Assembly (NCBI GenBank): GCA_018066865.1
Contig: JAGPVT010000155.1
Location: 1 to 61,439 of the forward strand
Reading direction: 5' to 3'
Source of the DNA: Marinobacter sp.
GTDB lineage: Bacteria; Pseudomonadota; Gammaproteobacteria; Pseudomonadales; Oleiphilaceae
DNA length: 61,439 bases
A model generated the notes under the pieces. It was not told where the DNA came from and did no database searches. It worked only from the letters and a program-made list of their open reading frames with translations. Positions 25,410-34,637 of this stretch are shown in pieces. The translations under genes and the position numbers were made by a program. How positions within the stretch are numbered: the first letter of the stretch is position 1; every line of letters starts with the position of its first letter.

Positions 25410-27470
25410 TTACTCCGGCTCTTTAGCGCCTTCTTTTTTGGCGACCAACGTCAGAATATCGTAGCTGGCAACCAGCTCGTCGTTCTGATTGGTCACCTGA
25501 ACATCCCACACAACCACGCCTTGCGGATGGCCATCCGGTGATGTGCGTCCCTGATCTATCTTGCGCTTGCAGGTCAGGCGGGCGCGAATGGTATCGCCCG
25601 GCGCGACCGGCTCAATGAAGCGCAGCGTGTCCAGACCGTAGTTCGCCAGTACCGGGCCTTCGCCGGGATCAACGAACATGCCGGCGGCCGCAGACAGCAC
25701 GAAGTAGCCGTGTGCGATGCGCTTACCGAACTGGCTGTTGCGGGCGGCAATCTCATCAAAATGCATGTAGAAATGATCGCCAGACAGGCAGCCGAAGTTC
25801 ACCAGATCTGCTTCAGTAACCGTGCGCCGGTGTGTCAGCAGTGACTGGTTAATCTGCAGGTCTTCAAAGTGATAACGGAACGGGTGTATCTCGTTCTCGA
25901 TAACCTTGGCACCACGAATGTATTCGCCGGTGACCGCGGCCAGCATGGTGGGCGAGCCCTGAATAGCTGTGCGTTGCAGGTAGTGATACACGGCGCGGAT
26001 GCCACCGAGCTCTTCACCACCTCCAGCGCGCCCCGGGCCACCGTGTTTGAGCATCGGTAGGGGAGATCCGTGGCCTGTGGATTCTTTTGCAGCTTCTGCA
26101 TCCAGTAGGTGCAAACGGCCATGATAGGCAGCCAGCGCCGGAGCCAGTTTGGCAATGGTGATCGGGTCGCGGGTGGTTACCGTTGTAACCAGCGAGCCGC
26201 GGCCCTTGGCGACCAGCTCAACCGCTTCATCCAGGGTGTCGTAGGGGATAATCGTGGCCACGGGACCGAAGGCTTCAATGTCGTGAGCGCCACAGCCGTT
26301 CTCCGGGTTACGGCACAGCAGCAGGTGCGGTTCTATGAACGCGCCTTTTTCGGTGCCTTCACCCGTTGGCTTGAAGCTGCCGTCGCCGCCCAAAACCAGT
26401 TCGCTGGTCTTCAGCAGTTCCTGGATGTTGGCTTTGACATCTTCCAGTTGATCGATAGAAGCCAGGGCGCCCATGCGCACGCCTTCGACTGAGGGATCGC
26501 CTGTGGTGATTTTCGACAACCGCTCTTTGAGTTTGTCACAAACCGCCTGCACCTGTTCCTGAGGCACCATGATCCTGCGGATCGCGGTACACTTTTGACC
26601 GGCTTTTGCCACCATTTCGCGGCCGACTTCCCGCACGAACAGATCAAACTCTTCGTGTTCCGGTGTTACATCCGGAGCCAGGAGTGCACTGTTCAGTGAG
26701 TCAGCTTCGGCGTTGAACGGAATGGAGCGATTGATGATGTTGGGGTGAACACGCAACATGCGAGCGGTTTTGGCAGAACCTGTGAAGGTCACGACGTCCT
26801 GCTCTTCCAGGTGCTCGAACAGATCGCCGGTGCTGCCAATGATCAACTGCAGGCTGCCTTCCGGCAGAGCGCCGGATTCGTGCATCAGGCGCACGGCCAG
26901 TTCGGTTACGTAGCAGGTGGACGTCGCAGGCTTCACAATGGAGGGCATGCCCGCCAGGAATGTGGGCGCAAACTTTTCCAGCATGCCCCACACCGGGAAG
27001 TTGTAGGCGTCGATATGTACAGCTACACCGCCACGGGGCACCATAATGTGGGTGCCGGCAAAGTGATTGTTTTTGCCCAGTGGCGTTACCGGGCCTTCGT
27101 GTACCACGTTGCCTGACGGCAGCTCACGGCGGCCCATGCTGGCGTAGGAAAACAGCGTGCCGAAGCCACCATCGATATCAATACCGTTATCCGCTTTGCT
27201 GGAACCGGTATGCATTGAGAGGGCATAGAGCTCTTTTTTGTGCTCCTGCAGGTACATCGCCATGGTTTTGAGGGCCAGGGCGCGCTCCTGAAAATCCATG
27301 GCCAACAGGTTTTTCCCGCCGACCTTGCGGCCGTATTCAACGGCCTTTTTAAAGTCCAGGGTATCGTCATGCGTGTGCGCGACAATCTCGCCGTTGATAG
27401 CGCTGGGCAGGGCTTTGGCTTGTTGCTCACCCACCCATTCACCGGCAATAAAGCTTTTAAGAACTGACAT
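25410..27470 (-). CDS. paaZ: oxepin-CoA hydrolase / semialdehyde dehydrogenase PaaZ
   Basis: Bifunctional cytoplasmic ring-opening enzyme of 686 residues (E. coli 681). The N-terminal aldehyde dehydrogenase has the catalytic Cys294 in GQKCTA and Glu255 in FNAEADS. The C-terminal MaoC-type hydratase has [14 protein letters not shown], with its Asp/His pair, and [12 protein letters not shown]. It hydrolyses oxepin-CoA and oxidises the resulting aldehyde to 3-oxo-5,6-dehydrosuberyl-CoA with NADP+. Last gene of the paaABCDEZ operon, 20 bases after paaE. Confidence 0.95.
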   Translation of the reverse strand: MSVLKSFIAGEWVGEQQAKALPSAINGEIVAHTHDDTLDFKKAVEYGRKVGGKNLLAMDFQERALALKTMAMYLQEHKKELYALSMHTGSSKADNGIDIDGGFGTLFSYASMGRRELPSGNVVHEGPVTPLGKNNHFAGTHIMVPRGGVAVHIDAYNFPVWGMLEKFAPTFLAGMPSIVKPATSTCYVTELAVRLMHESGALPEGSLQLIIGSTGDLFEHLEEQDVVTFTGSAKTARMLRVHPNIINRSIPFNAEADSLNSALLAPDVTPEHEEFDLFVREVGREMVAKAGQKCTAIRRIMVPQEQVQAVCDKLKERLSKITTGDPSVEGVRMGALASIDQLEDVKANIQELLKTSELVLGGDGSFKPTGEGTEKGAFIEPHLLLCRNPENGCGAHDIEAFGPVATIIPYDTLDEAVELVAKGRGSLVTTVTTRDPITIAKLAPALAAYHGRLHLLDAEAAKESTGHGSPLPMLKHGGPGRAGGGEELGGIRAVYHYLQRTAIQGSPTMLAAVTGEYIRGAKVIENEIHPFRYHFEDLQINQSLLTHRRTVTEADLVNFGCLSGDHFYMHFDEIAARNSQFGKRIAHGYFVLSAAAGMFVDPGEGPVLANYGLDTLRFIEPVAPGDTIRARLTCKRKIDQGRTSPDGHPQGVVVWDVQVTNQNDELVASYDILTLVAKKEGAKEPE

Positions 27471-27490
27471 TTACAAAAACTCCAGAATTA

Positions 27491-28567
27491 CTATTCGTCG
27501 TAGTCGAGAGTGACCTTGTCACTGACGGGGTAGCATTGGCACGACAACACGTAGCCTGCTTCCACTTCGTAGTCTTCCAGGGCAAAGTTTTGATCCATCT
27601 CCACTTCGCCTTCCACTACCTTGGCACGACAGGTGGAGCACACGCCGGCTTTGCAGGAATAAGGCAGATCGGCACCTTCGGCGTTACCGGCATCGAGGAT
27701 GCTCTTGGTGTCGCGTACAAGGTCGAAGGTCAGTGAGCGGCCATCTGCTTTAACCGTTACAACGCTGACCGCTTTCGGATCGATTCTGGTTTCAGACCGG
27801 TCTTTGCGAGCCTGAGGCACGCCGCCGGCAGGGGTAAAGAGTTCGTAGTGAACTTTTGACTTGTCGAGGCCGTGACGTTCAAGCGAGTCCTGCACGGTTT
27901 CGGTCAGCATCTGGGGGCCACAAAGGAACGCACCGGTCAGGTTTTTGGCGTCAATCCAGTGATCAAACAACTGATCACACTTATTGCCATCGATGCGACC
28001 GTTGTACAGGTCTATGTCCTGTTCTTCCCGGGTGAAGATGTACACCAGGTTGAAGCGGGTCATGTATTCGTTTTTAAGATCCTGCAGCTGATCCCGGAAC
28101 ATGGTGCTGCTGGTGCCCTTGTTGCCATAGAACAAAGTGAAATGGCTCTTGGGCTCGGTTTCCAGTGTCGTCTTTATGATGGACAGGATCGGCGTGATGC
28201 CACTGCCCGCAGCGACTGCCAAGTAGTTGCCTTCACGCTCCGGGTCCAGATCAATGGAGAAGTGGCCTTGTGGCGGCATGACGTCCAGCGTGGAACCTGG
28301 CTTCAGTTGCTCGTTGGCAAAGCTGGAGAATACGCCACCGGGTACACGCTTGATGGCAATGCGCAGCTCTTGATCATTTACGCTTGAGCAAATGGAGTAG
28401 GTGCGGCGTACTTCTTCGCCGCCCACTTTGGTCCGCACCACAAGGTGCTGACCCTGCTTGTACTTGAACTTATCCGCCATGTCATCGGGCAGATCAAAGC
28501 ACAGGGATACGGCGTTTCTTGTTTCCGGTCTGACCTCTTTGAGGGCCAGTGAGTAGAATTTATTCAT
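27491..28567 (-). CDS. paaE: phenylacetyl-CoA epoxidase reductase PaaE
   Basis: Electron-transfer subunit of 358 residues. The N-terminal ferredoxin-NADP reductase part has RTYSICSS (flavin binding) and AVAAGSGITPILSI (NADPH side); the C-terminal plant-type 2Fe-2S ferredoxin has CKAGVCSTC and a later LSCQC. It passes electrons from NADPH to the PaaA di-iron centre. The open frame extends 46 codons upstream over paaD; MNKFYSLALKEV at 28567, 13 bases after the paaD stop, is the normal PaaE start. Confidence 0.95.
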   Translation of the reverse strand: MNKFYSLALKEVRPETRNAVSLCFDLPDDMADKFKYKQGQHLVVRTKVGGEEVRRTYSICSSVNDQELRIAIKRVPGGVFSSFANEQLKPGSTLDVMPPQGHFSIDLDPEREGNYLAVAAGSGITPILSIIKTTLETEPKSHFTLFYGNKGTSSTMFRDQLQDLKNEYMTRFNLVYIFTREEQDIDLYNGRIDGNKCDQLFDHWIDAKNLTGAFLCGPQMLTETVQDSLERHGLDKSKVHYELFTPAGGVPQARKDRSETRIDPKAVSVVTVKADGRSLTFDLVRDTKSILDAGNAEGADLPYSCKAGVCSTCRAKVVEGEVEMDQNFALEDYEVEAGYVLSCQCYPVSDKVTLDYDE

Positions 28568-28580
28568 GATCGTATCGGCT

Positions 28581-29138
28581 CTATATGCATTTGAAGTAGT
28601 CGAAGGGTTCACGGCAATCAAGGCAGCGATAAAGCGCCTTGCAGGCAGTAGAGCCAAACTCGCTGATGCGCTCGCTGTTCTTGCTGCCGCACAGTGGGCA
28701 AGCAATCACTTCATCGGCGCCCAGAAGGCTCATTTTGCTGGCACTGCCCTGGGGCGGTGCTATGCCAAAAGCCCGGAGTTTTTCCTGGCCTTCCTCGGTT
28801 ATCCAGTCTGTGGTCCAGGCCGGCGTTAACACGCGATTGATCTGCGGGTCGCGAATGCCGGCTGCGCGCAGGGCTTCCTCGATCAGCTCTTCAATCAGCT
28901 CGGTTGCGGGGCAGCCGGAGTAGGTGGGTGTTACATCCACGCTCAGGTGTTTGCCATCCCAGCTCAGGCTGCGAACGATACCTAGCTCCACTACGCTGAC
29001 CGCAGGTACTTCCGGATCTTTGACATTATCCAGCAAGGCCCAGATGGCGTCTTCTGTCAGCAGTTCCGGGTGGGCGTTGGCCGGCACTCTGTCGCTGGCA
29101 ATCAGTACGTCTACAGACGATGGCTCGCGTTCATTCAC
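28581..29138 (-). CDS. paaD: phenylacetate degradation protein PaaD
   Basis: Protein of about 185 residues, MIP18/SufT-like (residues 25-115, with KDPEVPAVSVVELGIV and TPTYSGCPA) followed by a zinc-ribbon tail (CPLCGS ... CLDC). Such proteins act in iron-sulfur or metal-centre maturation; in the Paa system PaaD is needed in vivo for an active epoxidase, probably by maturing PaaE or the di-iron site. GTG 29138 with GGGAG upstream is preferred over a TTG seven codons earlier. Confidence 0.92.
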   Translation of the reverse strand: MNEREPSSVDVLIASDRVPANAHPELLTEDAIWALLDNVKDPEVPAVSVVELGIVRSLSWDGKHLSVDVTPTYSGCPATELIEELIEEALRAAGIRDPQINRVLTPAWTTDWITEEGQEKLRAFGIAPPQGSASKMSLLGADEVIACPLCGSKNSERISEFGSTACKALYRCLDCREPFDYFKCI

Positions 29139-29169
29139 CGGAAGTACTCCCTTTATCAATCAGACCGGC

Positions 29170-29934
29170 TTACCAGGTCGTCGCATCCGGGTAGGCGCGA
29201 GGCAGGAACTGCATCACGGCCAGGATGTGCCCCAGGTGCTCGGTGTGCTCGCCGCGCTTGCCGCCCATGTACATCCAGGCGTCTTCCTCGCCGGTTGTCA
29301 GGGTGGCTTGTGCTGCGACTTCGCGCACCATGCCGAACCAGTCCTGCTTCAGTTGCTCAGGATCAGGGCCAATGCCCGCCTCGAACATGGCCTGGTCGAT
29401 TTCATCCGGAGTTACCAGCTCACCGGTGAAGCGCCATAGCAGGTTGAAGGCATCCTGAATGCGGCGGTGGCTTTCTTCGGTGCCGTCGCCCATGCGCTTT
29501 ACCCACTCAGACGAGCGGCGCAGGTGATAGGTAGCTTCTTTGACGGCCTTGGCTGCAATGTTGGCAACACGCTCATCGCTGGCGTTCACCAGGCTTTTCA
29601 TTGTGAAGTAATGCCACACATCGAAGAAAAACTGGCGAGCTATGGTGACGGCGTAGTCGTCATTCGGCTGCTCCACCATCAGCAGGTTGCGATAGTCGTG
29701 GGCATCCCGCAGAAAGACCAGTTTGTCGGCGTCGCGGCCGTCGTCGATCAGTTCAGCGGCGTACTCGTACCAGTTGCGGGCCTGGCCCACCAGGTCGAGC
29801 GCCACATTCATCACTGCCAGTTCTTCTTCAACCGCCGGGGCCTTGCCCGTCAATTCGCTGAGACGCTGGCCCAGAATCATGTCGGAGTCCGCCAGGCGGA
29901 GCAGGTATTCCTGTAAAACTTGTTGCTGTGTCAT
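29170..29934 (-). CDS. paaC: phenylacetyl-CoA epoxidase structural subunit PaaC
   Basis: Ferritin-like helical protein of 254 residues (E. coli 248). It pairs with PaaA in the epoxidase core and lacks an active di-iron site. Typical segments are LRLADSDMILGQRLSELTGKAP and YMGGKRGEHTEHLGHILAVMQFLPRAYP near the C-terminus. It lies between paaB and paaD with short gaps. Confidence 0.94.
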   Translation of the reverse strand: MTQQQVLQEYLLRLADSDMILGQRLSELTGKAPAVEEELAVMNVALDLVGQARNWYEYAAELIDDGRDADKLVFLRDAHDYRNLLMVEQPNDDYAVTIARQFFFDVWHYFTMKSLVNASDERVANIAAKAVKEATYHLRRSSEWVKRMGDGTEESHRRIQDAFNLLWRFTGELVTPDEIDQAMFEAGIGPDPEQLKQDWFGMVREVAAQATLTTGEEDAWMYMGGKRGEHTEHLGHILAVMQFLPRAYPDATTW

Positions 29935-29944
29935 GGGTCGCTCC

Positions 29945-30226
29945 TTACATGTGCCCGACTTCGTCAGGCAGCTTGTAGAAGGAAGCGTGCCGGTAAACCT
30001 TGTCTTCAGATGGATCGAACAAAATTTCTTTCTCGTCCGATGCGGAAGCTGTGATGGTTTCAGACGGAACCACCCAGATGCTTACCCCTTCGTTACGACG
30101 GGTGTACAGCTCGCGGGCGTTTTCCATGGCCATCTCATTGTCGGCAGCGTGTACGCTACCCACGTGCTTGTGGTTAAGGCCGTGCTTGCTGCGTACGAAA
30201 ACTTCGTAAAGGCGCCATTCAGACAT
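29945..30226 (-). CDS. paaB: phenylacetyl-CoA epoxidase subunit PaaB
   Basis: Small subunit of 93 residues that bridges PaaAC dimers. WRLYEVFVRSKHGLNHKHVGSVHA is the family hallmark. The second of two nearby ATGs (30226) is chosen because AGGAG lies seven to eight bases upstream of it, whereas the first ATG is only two bases away from that site. Confidence 0.93.
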   Translation of the reverse strand: MSEWRLYEVFVRSKHGLNHKHVGSVHAADNEMAMENARELYTRRNEGVSIWVVPSETITASASDEKEILFDPSEDKVYRHASFYKLPDEVGHM

Positions 30227-30241
30227 TGTCATTTCTCCTGT

Positions 30242-31237
30242 TTACGCGGCTTTGGCTGCGCGCTGTTTTTGTTTTGCGGCGTAGGCAACGGCGGCTTCCC
30301 GTACCCAAGCACCCTCATCAATTGCTTTGCGGCGAGTGGAAATCCGTTCATGGTTGCAGGGACCATCGCCCTTGAGCACGTCGTAGAACTCTTTCCAGTC
30401 GATGTCGCCGAAATCGTAGTGACCCCGCTCTTCGTTCCATTTCAAATCCGGGTCAGGCACCGTGCAGCCGAGGAATTCGAGCTGTGGAATGGTTTGGTCA
30501 ATAAACATCTGGCGCAGTTCGTCGTTACTCTTGCGCTTGATCTTCCAGACCATCGATTGCTGGGAGTTGGGGGATTCGTCGTCGTGCGGGCCAAACATCA
30601 TCAGTGCCGGCCACCACAGACGGTTGATGGAGTCCTGCACCATGTCCTTCTGCTCTTGCGTGCCTTCACGCATCATATCCAGCAGAATCTGGTAACCCTG
30701 ACGTTGGTGGAAGCTCTCTTCCTTACAGATGCGCACCATGGCACGGGAATAGGGGCCATAAGACGTACGCTGCAACACCACCTGGTTTACGATGGCCGCG
30801 CCATCAACCAGCCAGCCCACTGCGCCCATGTCGGACCAGTTCAAAGTCGGGTAGTTAAAGATGCTTGAGTACTTGGCTTTGCCATCATGCAGCTTCTGGA
30901 TTTCTTCATCGCGATCAGCGCCCAGAGTTTCCATGGCGCTGTACAGGTACAGGCCGTGGCCGGCTTCGTCCTGAATCTTGGCCATCAGCTGCAGCTTGCG
31001 CTTGAGCGTAGGTGCGCGGGTTACCCAGTTGCCTTCCGGCAGCATGCCGACGATTTCCGAGTGGGCGTGCTGGGAGATCTGGCGGATCAACGTTTTACGA
31101 TAGCCGTCGGGCATCCAGTTCTTGGCTTCAATCTTGGTTTCAGCGTCTACCTTTTCCTGGAAGTCCCTTTCCTCGGGAGACATCTCTTCCAGGGTCTTGA
31201 GGCGCTTTGTACCGGTATCAACCATCTGTGCGTACAT
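30242..31237 (-). CDS. paaA: phenylacetyl-CoA 1,2-epoxidase catalytic subunit PaaA
   Basis: Di-iron oxygenase subunit of 331 residues, first gene of paaABCDEZ. It epoxidises the ring of phenylacetyl-CoA with O2. Iron-ligand motifs DEAGH (ExxH type) and EESFHQRQG are present. The open frame begins 18 codons earlier, but MYAQMVDTG after GGAGAG is the usual start. Its promoter, 80-110 bases upstream, carries the best-matching PaaX-type operator. Confidence 0.96.
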   Translation of the reverse strand: MYAQMVDTGTKRLKTLEEMSPEERDFQEKVDAETKIEAKNWMPDGYRKTLIRQISQHAHSEIVGMLPEGNWVTRAPTLKRKLQLMAKIQDEAGHGLYLYSAMETLGADRDEEIQKLHDGKAKYSSIFNYPTLNWSDMGAVGWLVDGAAIVNQVVLQRTSYGPYSRAMVRICKEESFHQRQGYQILLDMMREGTQEQKDMVQDSINRLWWPALMMFGPHDDESPNSQQSMVWKIKRKSNDELRQMFIDQTIPQLEFLGCTVPDPDLKWNEERGHYDFGDIDWKEFYDVLKGDGPCNHERISTRRKAIDEGAWVREAAVAYAAKQKQRAAKAA

Positions 31238-31317
31238 AACTCTCTCCGAATCTGACTTGTTGTTGTCTGCGTTCCGTGAACGGCAGTGCACCGTGACGAA
31301 TCACGAGCTATGACTTC

Positions 31318-31364
31318 ATACTATATGATACTGAATAAATATCAAGGAGAAGTATTCTGTATCA
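31318..31364 (-). promoter_or_regulatory. PaaX-type operator on the paaA promoter
   Basis: TGATAC (31326-31331) and GTATCA (31359-31364) with exactly 27 bases between, inside a longer imperfect palindrome (ATGATACTGAATA at 31325-31337 against TATTCTGTATCAT at 31353-31365, 12 of 13 pairs). On the minus strand TTGATA (31340-31345) and TAGTAT (31318-31323) are 16 bases apart and place one half-site in the spacer. A single extra GTATCA lies at 31386-31391. Confidence 0.8.
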
Positions 31365-31512
31365 TGTTTGTCTTGTAAGACTTTTGTATCATCTTTAACT
31401 GATTGAAAATAAACAACTAAAAATTTTCTATTAATGATTGCTTTTGATTTTCATAAACGTGAAGAAAAAATAAATGACCGGGCGTTGTGGTTGTTTGCCC
31501 GGGCTACAGGAA

Positions 31513-32820
31513 TCAATCCTTGCGACGGTCAAATACCCGCTTGGCCTTGCCCTCAGACCGGCTCATGGTTCCCGCATCCTGCACCTGTATTTTGGTGCTG
31601 ATGCCGATGTAGGACTTGATGTGGTGTGCCAGCTCTTTGGCAGTGTTTTCTTTGATGTCCGCTCCTTTTGCGTCCGCTTTCAGCTCAACCCGGACATCCA
31701 CGCAATCCAGGTTGCCTTTCTTGTACACCTCGATTTCGTAGTGAGGTGCGAGGGCGCGACACTTGAGCACCTGTTCTTCAATCTGTGTAGGGAATACGTT
31801 TACCCCACGGATAATGAGCATGTCGTCGCTGCGACCGGTGATTTTATCGATACGGCGCATCGGGCGGGCCGTGCCTGGCAGCAGGCGGGTAAGGTCGCGT
31901 GTGCGGTAACGCAGTACCGGCATGGCGACTTTTGTGAGTGAGGTGAACACCAGTTCGCCGTATTCGCCGTCGGGAAGCACTTCACCGGTTTCCGGGTTGA
32001 TGATTTCCGGATAAAAGTGGTCTTCCCAGATGGTCGGGCCATCTTTGGTTTCCAGGCACTCCATGCCAACGCCCGGACCCATCACCTCGGAGAGGCCGTA
32101 GATGTCCAGCGCCTGGATGTCGAGACGATCTTCCAGTTCTGTGCGCATTTCGTTGGTCCAGGGCTCGGCTCCGAAAATGCCCAGACGCAGCGGCAGCTTC
32201 TTGGGGTCAATGCCCTGGCGGTCTATTTCATCCGCAATGTTCAGCATATAGGAGGGCGTGACCATGATGATGTCGGGCTCAAAATCCTTGATCAGCTGAA
32301 CCTGTTTCTCGGTCTGGCCGCCCGACATGGGAATAACAGTACAGCCGAGGCGCTCGGCACCGTAGTGGGCACCAAGGCCGCCGGTGAACAGGCCATAACC
32401 ATAGGCAATATGAATCTTGTCCCCGGCGCTACCACCGCCGGCACGGATGGAGCGGGCGACTATGTCAGCCCAGGTTTCAATGTCACTTTGGGTGTAGCCC
32501 ACGACGGTGGGTTTGCCGGTGGTGCCGCTGGAGGCGTGTACCCGGACGACTTTTTTCATGGGGACTGCGAACATGTTAAACGGGTAGTTTTCCCGCAGGT
32601 CGTCTTTTCCGGTAAACGGAATCCTGGCGATGTCTTCCAGGCTGTTGATGTCCATCGGCTTCAGGCCAATGGCGTCAAACGCTTTGCGGTAATGCGGCAC
32701 ATTGGTATAGGCATGCCAAACGCTCCAGCGCAGGCGTTGCAGCTGCTCATGGCGCAGTTCGTCCACGCTGGCCGTTTCCATCCGGTCCAGTTTTCCGAGT
32801 TTATGCATGGGTAGATTCAT
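31513..32820 (-). CDS. paaK: phenylacetate-CoA ligase PaaK
   Basis: Cytoplasmic ligase of 435 residues, normal PaaK length. The ATP-binding loop is ASSGTTGKPTVVGYT; the C-terminal domain has DDMLIIRGVNVFP. It converts phenylacetate to phenylacetyl-CoA, the first step of the pathway and the source of the PaaX inducer. AGGA lies before ATG. It is separated from paaJ by 114 bases holding a GC-rich hairpin, so it may be partly uncoupled from paaGHIJ. Confidence 0.95.
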   Translation of the reverse strand: MNLPMHKLGKLDRMETASVDELRHEQLQRLRWSVWHAYTNVPHYRKAFDAIGLKPMDINSLEDIARIPFTGKDDLRENYPFNMFAVPMKKVVRVHASSGTTGKPTVVGYTQSDIETWADIVARSIRAGGGSAGDKIHIAYGYGLFTGGLGAHYGAERLGCTVIPMSGGQTEKQVQLIKDFEPDIIMVTPSYMLNIADEIDRQGIDPKKLPLRLGIFGAEPWTNEMRTELEDRLDIQALDIYGLSEVMGPGVGMECLETKDGPTIWEDHFYPEIINPETGEVLPDGEYGELVFTSLTKVAMPVLRYRTRDLTRLLPGTARPMRRIDKITGRSDDMLIIRGVNVFPTQIEEQVLKCRALAPHYEIEVYKKGNLDCVDVRVELKADAKGADIKENTAKELAHHIKSYIGISTKIQVQDAGTMSRSEGKAKRVFDRRKD

Positions 32821-32883
32821 GATCGCTTCCTGTCTTGTTCTTGTTGCTCCGGTTTGCAGCCAGGCAAGTTTTTGTTCGTGTTA

Positions 32884-32907
32884 CCGGCCCGGGATTGCCC
32901 GGGCCGG
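32884..32907. terminator. GC-rich hairpin between paaJ and paaK
   Basis: Perfect 10-bp stem CCGGCCCGGG with a 4-base loop (ATTG). No T-tract on the minus strand. Next to it, 32911-32940 holds three copies of an 11-base repeat (AATCACTC...), the last including the paaJ stop codon. It may attenuate transcription into paaK or protect the paaGHIJ message end. Confidence 0.5.
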
Positions 32908-32934
32908 TTCAATCACTCTCTAATCACTCTCCAA

Positions 32935-34182
32935 TCACTCGGCGCTGTCGACGCGCTCGATAATCAGCGCAATGCCCTGGCCTACGCCGATGCACATGGT
33001 GCACAGGGCATAACGGGCACTTTGGCCCTGCTGATGACGGCGCTCCAGTTCATTCAAAGCCGTGGTCACAAGGCGTGCTCCGCTCATGCCCAAGGGGTGG
33101 CCCAAAGCAATAGCGCCACCGTTAGGGTTTACGTGTTCGGCATCATCCGGCAGGCCCAGATCACGCAGCACGGCCAATGCCTGAGCGGCGAAGGCTTCGT
33201 TAAGCTCGATCACGTCCATATCGGCCAGCTCAAGACCCGCGGTCTTGAGTACCTTGCGGGTAGCTGGCGCGGGGCCCATGCCCATAATGCGTGGTTCAAC
33301 ACCGGTTGTGGCCATGGCGACAACCCGGGCGCGGGGTTTGAGGTTGTGTTGCTTCAGGGCATCGCCGCTGGCCAGCAACAGAGCGCAGGCGCCGTCGTTT
33401 ACGCCGGACGCGTTGCCTGCGGTCACGCTGCCGTTTTCACGGAAGGGTGTTCCCAAGCTCGCAAGCTTTTCCAGGCTGGTTTCCCGGGGGTGTTCATCGG
33501 TATCAATAACGAGCGGATCCTGCTTGCGGCGGGGCACGCTTACCGGCACGATTTCATTATCAAAGCGGCCTGCTTTCTGGGCTGCAGCGGTGCGCTGCTG
33601 GCTGCGCAAGGCGAAAGCATCCTGATCTTCACGGGAAATACCGAAGTCAGCGGCGACGTTCTCGGCTGTCTCGGGCATTGAATCAATGCCGTACTGCTTT
33701 TTCAGCAACGGATTAACGAAGCGCCAGCCGATGGTGGTGTCGAACATTTCGGCTTTACGACTGAAAGCGGAATCGGCCTTGCCCATCACGAAAGGTGCGC
33801 GTGACATGGATTCCACTCCACCCGCCAGCATCAGTCCGGCTTCACCCGTACGCAATGCGCGGGCAGCGCTGCCGATGGCGTCCATACCGGAACCGCACAG
33901 GCGGTTGATGGTGGCGCCCGGTACATCAATCGGCAAACCTGCCAGCAGCAATGACATACGAGCTACGTCGCGGTTGTCTTCGCCGGCCTGGTTGGCGCAG
34001 CCGTACAGCACGTCGTCGATAGCAGACCAGTCCAGTTCGCTGTGGCGTTCTTTCAGTGCCTTCATGGGAATGGCACCCAGGTCGTCAGCGCGCACGGTTG
34101 CAAGGGCGCCGCCGTAACGGCCAACCGGTGTACGTACAGCATCTACTATGTAGGCATCTTGTAGGCGTTTTTCGTTACTCAT
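32935..34182 (-). CDS. paaJ: 3-oxoadipyl-CoA/3-oxo-5,6-dehydrosuberyl-CoA thiolase PaaJ
   Basis: Thiolase of 415 residues. The nucleophile is in [10 protein letters not shown], the histidine in [20 protein letters not shown], and the second cysteine in [10 protein letters not shown]. It performs the two beta-oxidation thiolyses of the pathway, ending in succinyl-CoA and acetyl-CoA. It is about 15 residues longer than typical at the N-terminus ([11 protein letters not shown]). Its start overlaps the paaI stop by four bases. Confidence 0.94.
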   Translation of the reverse strand: MSNEKRLQDAYIVDAVRTPVGRYGGALATVRADDLGAIPMKALKERHSELDWSAIDDVLYGCANQAGEDNRDVARMSLLLAGLPIDVPGATINRLCGSGMDAIGSAARALRTGEAGLMLAGGVESMSRAPFVMGKADSAFSRKAEMFDTTIGWRFVNPLLKKQYGIDSMPETAENVAADFGISREDQDAFALRSQQRTAAAQKAGRFDNEIVPVSVPRRKQDPLVIDTDEHPRETSLEKLASLGTPFRENGSVTAGNASGVNDGACALLLASGDALKQHNLKPRARVVAMATTGVEPRIMGMGPAPATRKVLKTAGLELADMDVIELNEAFAAQALAVLRDLGLPDDAEHVNPNGGAIALGHPLGMSGARLVTTALNELERRHQQGQSARYALCTMCIGVGQGIALIIERVDSAE

Positions 34183-34637
34183 TGATCATTCTCCGACTGG
34201 ATGACTTCGCCGCGTACCTGGTAGGATTTGCCGCGAAACAGGGCTATTACATGGCCGTTCTGGTTGGTGACAGTAATGTCGTATACACCGGTGCGGTTGC
34301 CACGGGACTGCTCAACCGCGTTGGCTGTGAGTAGATCGCCTTCACGGGCTCCAAGCATGTACTCAATGGAGCAACCGGATGCCACCGTCGCTTTATTGTA
34401 ACTGTTGCAGGCAAAGGCAAAGGCCGAATCAGCCAGGGTAAACAGATAGCCACCATGGCAGGAGCCGTGGCCCTGAATCATGGTGCTGGTGACCGGCATT
34501 GTAACCGTGGCTTTGCCCGGGGCTACGTGGGTAATCTTCATGCCAAGGTCGCGACTGGCCAGGTCCCGGTCGTACATGGATTCGGCGCAGTCCTGTGCCA
34601 GTTTTTGCGCATCGGGTGCGTGGTGTTCGTTGCTCAT
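34179..34637 (-). CDS. paaI: hydroxyphenylacetyl-CoA thioesterase PaaI
   Basis: Hot-dog thioesterase of 152 residues. [24 protein letters not shown] carries the catalytic Asp of the PaaI family. It rescues CoA from dead-end ring-hydroxylated phenylacetyl-CoA thioesters. Four-base overlaps with both paaH and paaJ show a tightly coupled operon. Confidence 0.94.
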   Translation of the reverse strand: MSNEHHAPDAQKLAQDCAESMYDRDLASRDLGMKITHVAPGKATVTMPVTSTMIQGHGSCHGGYLFTLADSAFAFACNSYNKATVASGCSIEYMLGAREGDLLTANAVEQSRGNRTGVYDITVTNQNGHVIALFRGKSYQVRGEVIQSENDQ

